DNA from: a virus
Virus record (IMG/VR): IMGVR_UViG_3300032084_000510
Coordinates: 1 to 22,874 of that record
DNA: 22,874 nucleotides
Reading direction: 5' to 3' (one strand)
Shown in pieces: positions 1 through 6,030 of the stretch (its first letter is position 1; each line of letters begins with the position of its first letter). The notes below the pieces were generated by a model that was not told the DNA's origin, made no database searches, and worked only from the letters and a program-made list of their open reading frames with translations. A program made the translations under genes and the position numbers.

Positions 1-578
1 CCAATCATCTCTGTGATCTTGCGTAGACCACGAGCGATAACTCGTGCCGACACGCCGATCTGTGAGTTAGGATCATAACTACCTTCGACCTCTGCCCGTG
101 CTGGGGTTGCCGCAACGCTATCCCAAACGATACACACCAAACGATCTGGTGCTTTCTGCCTTACATTGGCAATAACATTCTCGATTGCTTGGAAGGTATC
201 CTCCAGGGTTTGCGTTTGCAAGTACAAGAAATCTTCATCAGTGCTGAGTCCTAGATTAACCATCCACCCAGGGTCGCTGGCGTTCTCAGTATCAATATAG
301 ATAGCAATCCCGCCTTTCTTCTGTGTGTTAGCCAAGATATGCGTAGCGATCAAACTCTTGCCACTTTGTGACTCACCTGCAATAGTGGTGATTTTCCCTA
401 CAGGGATACCGCCATCTTGTCGGTTTGAAATCACTAGGTCCAACACAGTAGAGCCAGTTGAGATCCAAGTCTTGACTTCTGTAGGGTTTTCACCGTGCAA
501 GTCATAAGCGATTGTGTGTTTTGCTTGCTTGTTGAGGGAGTTCCTCAAGTCACTTACAAGTGCATTAGTTTTTGCCAT
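1..578 (-). CDS. uvsX: RecA/UvsX-like recombinase, 3' end beyond window
   Basis: Strand-exchange ATPase that coats single-stranded DNA for recombination-dependent replication and repair. Only the first 192 codons are in the window; the frame is open to the left edge. Translating the minus strand gives a Walker A loop GESQSGKS at residues 68-75, a DTEN segment at 96-99 where RecA has its catalytic glutamate, and a Walker B strand ending in VWDSVAA at 151-157. The following ARAEVEG and SARVIARGLRKIT segments are closer to bacterial RecA than to T4 UvsX. Two consecutive ATG codons (581 and 578) follow AGGAGG; I chose the second because the first is only one base from the Shine-Dalgarno. It lies downstream of the FKBP and gp32-like genes, a usual partner set for gp32. 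Whether it is called RecA or UvsX is a naming choice. Confidence 0.93.
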   Translation of the reverse strand, partial: MAKTNALVSDLRNSLNKQAKHTIAYDLHGENPTEVKTWISTGSTVLDLVISNRQDGGIPVGKITTIAGESQSGKSLIATHILANTQKKGGIAIYIDTENASDPGWMVNLGLSTDEDFLYLQTQTLEDTFQAIENVIANVRQKAPDRLVCIVWDSVAATPARAEVEGSYDPNSQIGVSARVIARGLRKITEMI

Positions 579-597
579 CATTCCTCCTAGTACTGAT

Positions 598-626
598 ATT
601 ATACACTAAGATTCTACTGCTGTAAT
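598..626 (-). promoter_or_regulatory. Candidate sigma70-like promoter for the recombinase gene
   Basis: On the minus strand a perfect TATAAT (603-598) lies 17 bases downstream of ATTACA (626-621), which matches TTGACA at four of six positions. It sits about 20 bases before the recombinase start, so the leader would be very short. The -35 part lies inside the 3' end of the FKBP gene. The same ATTACA element recurs upstream of the FKBP and gp32-like genes. This is read by eye only. Confidence 0.35.
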
Positions 627-1025
627 TTCAAAGTTAAGATTCTTGCCCGCCATTGGGTGGTTGAAGTCAAGAGTTATCTTAGTATCTTCAACGTTGACAA
701 TCTGTGCAGTTACAGGCTCTCCATTCTCTCCTTGACCAGAAACATACTCACCAACCTGAAAGTTGAAGCCTTCATCAAATGCCTCTTTGCCAACCTCCTG
801 AATGAGCGTGGGGTTAGTTGGTCCATAGGCGTCTTCTGGACGTAGGCGGATCTTTTTAGTTTGTCCAACCTCCATCTCCGATACAGCCTGCTCGAAGCCA
901 GGGATTAGTTGTCCAGCGCCTACTTGAACTTGCAAGGCATCGCCACGGCTCTTGGAATCATCAAATACAGTGCCGTCATCGAATGTGCCCACATAATGGA
1001 CGCTAAGTGTTTTGTTGGTAGTCAT
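606..1025 (-). CDS. SlyD-like FKBP-type peptidyl-prolyl isomerase
   Basis: Predicted cytoplasmic prolyl cis-trans isomerase and folding helper. The 139 residues follow the SlyD plan: an N-terminal FKBP half with VHYVGTFDDGTVFD (9-22), LIPGFE (40-45) and AYGP (66-69); an inserted chaperone flap at about 71-118; and a returning FKBP strand with DFNHPMAGK (120-128) and a final NFEI. The histidine- and cysteine-rich metal-binding tail of E. coli SlyD is absent. The start has AAGGAG nine bases upstream. The gene sits between the gp32-like and recombinase genes, so it is presumably made with the replication proteins. Its substrate is unknown: folding of an abundant phage protein or action on a host factor are both guesses. 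The family assignment is firm. Confidence 0.92.
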   Translation of the reverse strand: MTTNKTLSVHYVGTFDDGTVFDDSKSRGDALQVQVGAGQLIPGFEQAVSEMEVGQTKKIRLRPEDAYGPTNPTLIQEVGKEAFDEGFNFQVGEYVSGQGENGEPVTAQIVNVEDTKITLDFNHPMAGKNLNFEITAVES

Positions 1026-1048
1026 TATGCTACTCTCCTTTATAAAAT

Positions 1049-1078
1049 ATTATCCCCGAAGGGTGAGGCACCTGTAAT
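1049..1078 (-). promoter_or_regulatory. Candidate promoter for the FKBP gene
   Basis: Minus strand ATTACA (1078-1073) is followed after 18 bases by GATAAT (1054-1049), about 25 bases before the FKBP start. The ATTACA is within the loop of the hairpin described at this place, so a promoter and an RNA structure would overlap here. The call rests mainly on similarity to the elements upstream of the recombinase and gp32-like genes. Confidence 0.25.
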
Positions 1079-1088
1079 CCCGTGCCTC
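1054..1088 (-). promoter_or_regulatory. Tandem hairpins between gp32-like and FKBP genes
   Basis: In the 85-base gap after the gp32-like gene the minus-strand RNA would form a 7-bp perfect stem (GAGGCAC with GTGCCTC, 1088-1082 and 1071-1065, 10-base loop). A small CCC-UUCG-GGG hairpin (1063-1054) follows, then AUAAUAUUUUAU. There is no clean U tract, so this may be a leaky terminator, an mRNA end-stabiliser or a processing site that lets the binding protein be made in excess of the FKBP protein. Confidence 0.45.
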
Positions 1089-1110
1089 CCTGCGGATTAG
1101 CGAAGGTCAA

Positions 1111-1860
1111 CTACGCCAGTAGATCATCAAACGCTTTGTCGATGTCATTGGTTTCTGCTTCAGCTTTACCGCCATACTTGGCTGTACCTTCTGAAACATC
1201 GGTGGAGCCGCCCTCAAGAGTCTGATCGAGTAGCTTTTGTGCATCCTCGGTCGTGGTCTCAGGGAATACTTCGCTGAAGACGGGCATAGTTTCTAAGATC
1301 GTATCGATTTCCTTATCGGTCTTAGAAAGCTTAGATGCCTTACGCATTGGGCGAAGCTCGGTGGTTGGATACATCTGTCCAGCCTTTTTACCGTACTCCA
1401 AACGAATATCAGTGCCCGTGTGTGGGTCAGTGATATCACCGTACTCAGGATCGAGAACGATGTTTAGCAAAGACTCATAAGTGGTCTTCGAGAAGCCCCA
1501 GATGCGAACGCCTTTGTCCTCTTCGCCACGAACGACGACGGGTGCAAATACTCGCATACGAGGGAAGAAGTTCCGAGCCTCTTGCTTGGAAGCTTCCGTG
1601 CCTTCGTTCCACAACTGATTGCCGAACTCAGCGATCGGATCGACCCGACCAAAGGTGCGTGGGCTAATCATGCTGGTGTTGTTATCAGCGCCCATGCGGT
1701 AATGGAAGAGGTAGTCACGGAATGGATCGCCATCCTTCGGACAAACGATACGAATAGTCTGTGTCCCCTCTTCTGGTTTCCAAAAGGTGTCGTTTGAGCC
1801 GCCACCCTTATTAGTCAAGGCAGAGTGCTTCTGCCGCATCTTACTTAAGTCAATACCCAT
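1111..1860 (-). CDS. 32: gp32-like single-stranded DNA-binding protein
   Basis: Predicted to coat single-stranded DNA at the replication fork and to cooperate with the recombinase and polymerase. The 249 residues show the T4 gp32 plan: a basic N-terminal arm (LSKMRQKHSAL, 5-15), an OB-fold core with the FFPRMRVFAPVVV strand at about 98-110 and a VRIWGFSKTTYESLL segment at 118-132, and an acidic C-terminal tail ending DIDKAFDDLLA, which in T4 gp32 recruits partner proteins. T4 gp32 is about 300 residues and binds zinc through a Cys/His cluster. This protein has a single cysteine (residue 40), so the zinc module appears lost. AAAGGAG lies seven bases before the start. The FKBP and recombinase genes follow. 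Confidence 0.9.
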   Translation of the reverse strand: MGIDLSKMRQKHSALTNKGGGSNDTFWKPEEGTQTIRIVCPKDGDPFRDYLFHYRMGADNNTSMISPRTFGRVDPIAEFGNQLWNEGTEASKQEARNFFPRMRVFAPVVVRGEEDKGVRIWGFSKTTYESLLNIVLDPEYGDITDPHTGTDIRLEYGKKAGQMYPTTELRPMRKASKLSKTDKEIDTILETMPVFSEVFPETTTEDAQKLLDQTLEGGSTDVSEGTAKYGGKAEAETNDIDKAFDDLLA

Positions 1861-1897
1861 TGTATTTCTCCTTTACTGGTTAGTTGACCTTGAGACC

Positions 1898-1926
1898 ATA
1901 TTAGCACACTTTTTACGGTGTGTAAT
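1898..1926 (-). promoter_or_regulatory. Candidate promoter with inverted repeat before the gp32-like gene
   Basis: Minus strand ATTACA (1926-1921), 17 bases, then TAATAT (1903-1898), about 40 bases before the gene start. An inverted repeat (plus-strand GCACAC 1904-1909 and GTGTGT 1918-1923, 8-base loop) fills the spacer and could act as an operator or hairpin. T4 gene 32 is controlled through its leader RNA; any similar control here is inference. Confidence 0.35.
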
Positions 1927-1963
1927 GCTTTTAAAATCTTTTTTGTTTTTACTGGCAATGCAG

Positions 1964-2173
1964 TTAGTTGTAGTGATCGTTGTCTTCAAGAAGCTGACGC
2001 ACAGCCTTGAGCCTGTATATAAAATAGAATATGGCAAAGATATATCCAAAAGTGAATCCTGTGACTTCAGTTACTACTATGTCATAAAAAATGCAGGCTG
2101 TCAAGAAAATAAGTATAAAATAATACCCACTAAGAAATGCCATGGCTCGATTTGTCAGTTTACCATTTTCCAT
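1964..2173 (-). CDS. Small membrane protein with two predicted TM helices
   Basis: I do not recognise this 69-residue protein. It has a short polar N-terminus, a hydrophobic segment at about residues 11-35 (AFLSGYYFILIFLTACIFY and onward), a second at about 40-57 (FTFGYIFAIFYFIY), and a basic then acidic C-terminal tail, consistent with a two-helix inner-membrane protein. The frame continues upstream to a TTG at 2248, overlapping the preceding gene. I prefer the ATG at 2173 because the upstream part is basic and not hydrophobic. Its Shine-Dalgarno is poor, and a perfect 10-base palindrome AAGTATACTT (2179-2188) lies just upstream. A longer open frame runs antisense. A holin-like role is possible from topology only. 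Existence is moderately likely. Confidence 0.5.
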   Translation of the reverse strand: MENGKLTNRAMAFLSGYYFILIFLTACIFYDIVVTEVTGFTFGYIFAIFYFIYRLKAVRQLLEDNDHYN

Positions 2174-2216
2174 ACAGTAAGTATACTTCAGGTTATTCTC
2201 TTTGTAAAGAAATATT

Positions 2217-2630
2217 TTAGTCGAATTTGATTTCGAGGATCTTCTCAAGTATTACTGGTATCGCCTTTAGGGTGTTCCCGTGCGATACTATAACATGACT
2301 TCTGTATTTTTCCCAGTCAAGTTTTAGGTGTTTGCCACGCTGACCGTCATGCTCTGCTTCAATTGCTAGATTGAGTCCGTTGATTGTATAAAGAGTATTG
2401 GTTTTCTTTTTGCGGTGCACCCTAATGGTGTAATACTCGTTCTTTATAATTGCCTGCCCTTGTAGGGATGAGTTATATGTTATAATTTTTTTCTTTGGGT
2501 CGGACTTCTGTGATAGTACAAAAATGAATTTATTAGTTAGAGTTACTGTGTCTAGTATTTTATTTATTGCTTTCTCTATTTCTTCTTCTTCGCCACGAAC
2601 AAATGTAGCCAGTAAAACTCCTCTTTCCAT
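2217..2630 (-). CDS. Uncharacterised 137-residue protein
   Basis: Not recognised. The protein is soluble-looking, mixed alpha/beta, with an N-terminal VLLATF strand, a helix EEEEIEKAINKILDTV (about 14-29), a strand FIFVLS (35-40), an IITYN segment (49-53), and a striking basic stretch TIRVHRKKKTNTLYTINGLN (68-87) that looks like the most constrained part. It ends with an amphipathic helix. There are no cysteines, signal peptide or membrane segments. The start follows AAGGGGGTG. It lies 40 bases after the FtsZ/tubulin-like gene, and its 3' end is close to the small membrane protein gene. The basic TN-rich segment might contact nucleic acid, which is only a guess. Confidence 0.75.
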   Translation of the reverse strand: MERGVLLATFVRGEEEEIEKAINKILDTVTLTNKFIFVLSQKSDPKKKIITYNSSLQGQAIIKNEYYTIRVHRKKKTNTLYTINGLNLAIEAEHDGQRGKHLKLDWEKYRSHVIVSHGNTLKAIPVILEKILEIKFD

Positions 2631-2670
2631 TATTACTTCACCCCCTTATATATTGAAACTTCTCGTTCTT

Positions 2671-2680
2671 TTATAAATAG
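2671..2680 (-). promoter_or_regulatory. Weak match to the late-promoter box, before the 137-residue protein gene
   Basis: Minus strand CTATTTATAA (2680-2671) shares seven leading bases, and eight of ten in all, with the CTATTTACTA boxes of the virion region, about 40 bases before the next start. It also encodes the last codons and stop of the upstream gene, so the match may be accidental. Confidence 0.2.
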
Positions 2681-3501
2681 GGTGTGGATTGTGGAATGTC
2701 CGTTAAGTACAAAGAATATCTAACGCTGATCTCTCCCTTCATTGAGTAAGCCTTAAAATATGTACTTGAATTTTGAGCGAGCTTGAGCGTTTGATGGTTC
2801 TTTATCTCCATTAGGGCTGTGGTTGTAAATTCATCCTCTGGAATCCCAAAATAATAAATTCTCTCTTTTACATCTTCTTCGTCAATGGGATAAAGAAGGT
2901 GGTCTTCTCCAGAGTCTGAGAAGTACCCTAGACTAACAATTCTAGTGGACTGTCGAGTAGCTTCATAATTTGTTCGGTCTGGGGTTACATGATCCATGTA
3001 TATCAGCATACTGACCAAGGAGTATATCTTGTTGTTTAGTTCCGACTCCACCTCCTTGAGAGTTACTTTATCTATATGCTTTTCCATTTCTTCCATTGAA
3101 ATAATGTAGAAACGCTCAAATTGACCAGATCTAGTCATTTCTTGCAGAACACCAAAAGTTATCTTATTATTAATTTTTTCTGTTGGGCTGCACCAAGTTA
3201 TGCTTGGGTATAAGTAAAGAATTGAACATGAACAACGTTTTATCATTTCAGCGATTCGCAACAAGCTGCCGTTAGATGCCGACGAGCCGCTGACTATTAT
3301 TAGTACCTCGTCGTTCTTCCTATACTTCTTGAATACCTTGGCTAGACTTTTAGAGTCGAACTTCTTTTCATACGTCTCCATATCTGCATGAGCACCAAGG
3401 GTCTCATCGTCAATCACGTCAACTAGATAATTCTTTTCCCTCTTGAAGGCTTCTGCTGTTTTGCACGCTGCGGTACCGATACCCAATATTCTATAAGCCA
3501 A
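2671..3501 (-). CDS. Divergent FtsZ/tubulin-fold protein
   Basis: No specific family is recognised, but the 276 residues run in FtsZ/tubulin order. A first strand and T1-like loop RILGIGTAACKTAEAF lie at 4-19, a strand VDVID at 27-31, and a strand plus T4-like loop VLIIVSGSSASNGS at 66-79, where FtsZ has GGGTGTG. Then come a strand SILYLYP (93-99), a helix and strand FERFYIISMEEMEKHI (128-143, like the FtsZ strand before its IPND motif), a long core helix (148-170), a T7-like loop near DRTNYEAT (175-182), a LGYFSDSGE segment (191-199, compare MGYAMMGSG in FtsZ), and a C-terminal beta domain ending ISVRYSLYLTDI. The glycine-rich nucleotide loops are degenerate, so GTP binding is doubtful. The start is TTG at 3501 after GAGGAAG, overlapping the polymerase gene by 11 bases. 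It could be a filament-forming, structural or decoy protein. Confidence 0.6.
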   Translation of the reverse strand: MAYRILGIGTAACKTAEAFKREKNYLVDVIDDETLGAHADMETYEKKFDSKSLAKVFKKYRKNDEVLIIVSGSSASNGSLLRIAEMIKRCSCSILYLYPSITWCSPTEKINNKITFGVLQEMTRSGQFERFYIISMEEMEKHIDKVTLKEVESELNNKIYSLVSMLIYMDHVTPDRTNYEATRQSTRIVSLGYFSDSGEDHLLYPIDEEDVKERIYYFGIPEDEFTTTALMEIKNHQTLKLAQNSSTYFKAYSMKGEISVRYSLYLTDIPQSTPYL

Positions 3502-4708
3502 GTTTCGTCTTCCTCATATCGCCATAGTTCTTACCAATGCTAACATTGACGCCGTACTGACCATACCTAGTTTGCGCCATGACATTCATCATTTTTTCTA
3601 GCAACGGTCTGTCACTCAGGGATAAATCAACAACAATCGCATCATGCAGAACAAAAGCCACCTCGCTGTTGGTGCCCCTGATGATATCCCAAACTTTCCT
3701 AAACTGCTCATAGCACAAATCAGCCGTCGTCGATTGGATTAGATAGTTGATAAACAAACGCTCGCTGGCTGCGATCTCTCTATGATATGGGGTCATAATC
3801 ATATCAACATCCAGATGTTTGGATTTTAGCGTCCTAGTGTTATAAACCTTCGACAGTGAACTTCTCCACTTTTTCAATTCTTCCGAGCCAGACCCATACA
3901 GCCACGAAAAGAATAATACTTTTGATTCTTCTCGTGAAACCTGGCTATCAAAAACGTTTTTTACATTCCAATCATGCACATCACCAGTTGGTTGCTCCTG
4001 TCCGCTAAGAGCTAGCAGAGTCCTCAACTCAGCACCGTTAAAATCCAATTCAACAAACATATCATTTGAAGGCACGATGATTTCACGATGCTGCTTCTTT
4101 AAGGTGAATATTGGGAAGGATCTTTGTGTGCAAGTTAGCCTACCTGTTCTGGTGGAAAACAGGTTGTATTTAATTTTTGTGTAACCTCTGCTGAGTCTAT
4201 CAAGTACCAATCTAGCAGTTGGCTCATTTTTAATGGCACGAACCTTTAGGGGATCAATATTAATATCGTAAGCTTCAACATCACGAAGCATTTCCAAAGT
4301 AGATAGCAAGTGTTTATAATTTGGTGGTCGTTTTGTGTTCTCGATAACCCAGTCACTGATCAGGTTTTTCATATTACACAGGTCTTTTAGAAACTTCTCT
4401 GGGATCAATTCAAACAAACAATGTTGCGATGTGCTGATCTTGGCAGTGGCATTTGCCTTAAAGAAAGCCTGCATTCTTTCTTTAACAATCTTCCACTCAT
4501 CCTGTAAGTGCTCTGGGCATATCTCATCGAGTGTCTTACCTAGAGCATATATCTCCGCATAGTCAACCCCTCTGTAACCTTCCATGGATGCTGTATACTT
4601 CCATGTTCTGGTCAGGTCATCAGGGAACTCTTCTGGGTTGTAGGTCATACTGCCACCGTGAAAGATGCCAGAACATTCTTTTTTATCGTCTATGGTTTGG
4701 AATAACAT
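3491..4708 (-). CDS. Stand-alone family A DNA polymerase domain
   Basis: Predicted replicative or repair DNA polymerase. At 405 residues it is about the size of the Klenow polymerase domain alone, with no room for a 3'-5' or 5'-3' exonuclease. Visible motifs are TGRL (188-191); motif A DFNGAELR (222-229, metal ligand D222, E227 matching Pol I E710); motif B with R259, K263, F267, Y271 in the RxxxKxxxFxxxYG spacing; IQSTTADL (324-331); and motif C LHDA (354-357). Motif C keeps the catalytic D356 but has alanine where Pol I has E883. The first 185 residues would form the thumb and have no clear motif. T4 itself uses a family B polymerase. AAAGGG precedes the start. The FtsZ/tubulin-like gene overlaps the 3' end. 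A separate exonuclease gene is expected elsewhere in the genome. Confidence 0.88.
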   Translation of the reverse strand: MLFQTIDDKKECSGIFHGGSMTYNPEEFPDDLTRTWKYTASMEGYRGVDYAEIYALGKTLDEICPEHLQDEWKIVKERMQAFFKANATAKISTSQHCLFELIPEKFLKDLCNMKNLISDWVIENTKRPPNYKHLLSTLEMLRDVEAYDINIDPLKVRAIKNEPTARLVLDRLSRGYTKIKYNLFSTRTGRLTCTQRSFPIFTLKKQHREIIVPSNDMFVELDFNGAELRTLLALSGQEQPTGDVHDWNVKNVFDSQVSREESKVLFFSWLYGSGSEELKKWRSSLSKVYNTRTLKSKHLDVDMIMTPYHREIAASERLFINYLIQSTTADLCYEQFRKVWDIIRGTNSEVAFVLHDAIVVDLSLSDRPLLEKMMNVMAQTRYGQYGVNVSIGKNYGDMRKTKLGL

Positions 4709-4746
4709 AATCCCTTTCTACCACATAAAATATGTTTTGTTCAATA

Positions 4747-6030
4747 TTAATAGTTCGGAATCGGTGAAAATAGGTCATCATCTTCATCCTGCATACCCCT
4801 GGGCAATGGAGCAAAGGGTCCAATTATCTCATTTTCTATAGTTCTAACAGCTTCCCTATATCCCTCAATGCTTGGTGCCTGACTGGGCGTCATTGCATCC
4901 ATGATGTTGTATAAGTGGCGAAGCCTTTTCTTATCCTTATGAAGATCTATTTTAATGCCCCGTTCAAACATTCTCATATAATAGTGACTTCTCACTGCCC
5001 AGCGGTATTTGTATTCACCAGTCACAAACGACTCATCCATCACTGCATCGCCAATCTGATCTCTTTCGTATACTCTACTAACTGAACCACACTTGTGGTC
5101 TTCTTTCATAATCTGCTCAAACAAGTATGGATTTCTCTCGACATACGCATTATACATATCCTTTAGATAGGCTGCTAGGATGTTCATATCAACAGGGCTA
5201 GTTATCTTATACATCGAATCCTGAATTATTGCAATGTTTTCTAGTATATTGTCTGTCAGCACAATACCGCTTTTTGCTGCATAGCGTTGCATAGCAGCGG
5301 AGCCCAAATTAGCAATCAAACGCCAAGGGGCGTTCCTATCAACAAAAAATCCAAATTGTTTTGCCGTATCAGCGAAAAATAAAAAGTTTGGATCATTGAT
5401 GTAGGTTGCAGATTTCTCAAAATCATCCGAATAGTCTCCCCTACCTATATCAATCACCAATCCTGTAGTATATGGAGTACAATAAGTGCTCTCAACAAAT
5501 CCAGTTCTCGTAAGCGGCAATAGTTTACCTAAATGCTTTGAAAATCCGCCAAAAACCTCTAAAAATCCAGAAAAGCCTTTTATTCTTTCGTTTTGTTTGC
5601 TAAAAATAAGGAATTGCTCTACAAATACGCTAAAAATTTGATCTTTCATGAATCTATCGTACTCTTGGTTGACACTGCTCCACCCACGGACCACTTCCAA
5701 GTTAGCAAATGGACCTCTAGGTACTATTTTGCCTTCTTTCATGCAAGCATCCAGTTTATCAACTAAATCACCGAAAGCATCGGCTATAAAGTTTGGTGCG
5801 AACATAGCAGCGTTGTTTTTAGTTGCCTTTAGTGGTGAAAGAGTACTTTCTCTAAGTGTTATAATCTCATTATCCATATTTACTCTACCATATAACCTGT
5901 TGTCATCCCATAGAGATATGTGATTTGGAATGAGGTCCTCAGGGAAAACCTGTTCATAGTAAACCTTTTTCTCCCTGAAGCTATCTGATGAGCCAAGCGA
6001 ATTGTTTCCAAAAGATACTGGTCTGGTCAT
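4747..6030 (-). CDS. Probable virion protein of unknown function
   Basis: Not recognised. It has 427 residues, is soluble, rich in aromatic residues, and without signal peptide or membrane helices. Notable segments are HISLWDDNRLYGRVN (about 37-51), an AAMFAPNFIADAFGDL stretch (74-89), GFSGFLEVFGGF (about 152-163), a GFFVDRNAPWRLIANLGSAA core (about 227-246), and an acidic, proline-containing tail. Its ATG overlaps the TGA of the hub gene (ATGA) and has AGAGGAG nine bases upstream, so it is translationally coupled to the last baseplate gene. This makes a baseplate or tail-associated role more likely than a replication role, although the polymerase gene follows. I cannot assign it to a T4 baseplate protein. 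Confidence 0.82.
   Translation of the reverse strand: MTRPVSFGNNSLGSSDSFREKKVYYEQVFPEDLIPNHISLWDDNRLYGRVNMDNEIITLRESTLSPLKATKNNAAMFAPNFIADAFGDLVDKLDACMKEGKIVPRGPFANLEVVRGWSSVNQEYDRFMKDQIFSVFVEQFLIFSKQNERIKGFSGFLEVFGGFSKHLGKLLPLTRTGFVESTYCTPYTTGLVIDIGRGDYSDDFEKSATYINDPNFLFFADTAKQFGFFVDRNAPWRLIANLGSAAMQRYAAKSGIVLTDNILENIAIIQDSMYKITSPVDMNILAAYLKDMYNAYVERNPYLFEQIMKEDHKCGSVSRVYERDQIGDAVMDESFVTGEYKYRWAVRSHYYMRMFERGIKIDLHKDKKRLRHLYNIMDAMTPSQAPSIEGYREAVRTIENEIIGPFAPLPRGMQDEDDDLFSPIPNY

Noticed and set aside
1787-2230. Plus-strand open frame of 147 residues, hydrophobic
   Set aside because: It is antisense to the small membrane protein gene and begins inside the gp32-like gene. All other genes are on the minus strand and its composition mirrors the AT-rich antisense sequence. 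I kept the minus-strand frame, though with only moderate confidence.
2672-2679. TATAAATA, the T4 late promoter sequence, on the plus strand
   Set aside because: It points away from all genes and is formed by the last codons and stop of the FtsZ/tubulin-like gene; no plus-strand gene follows it.
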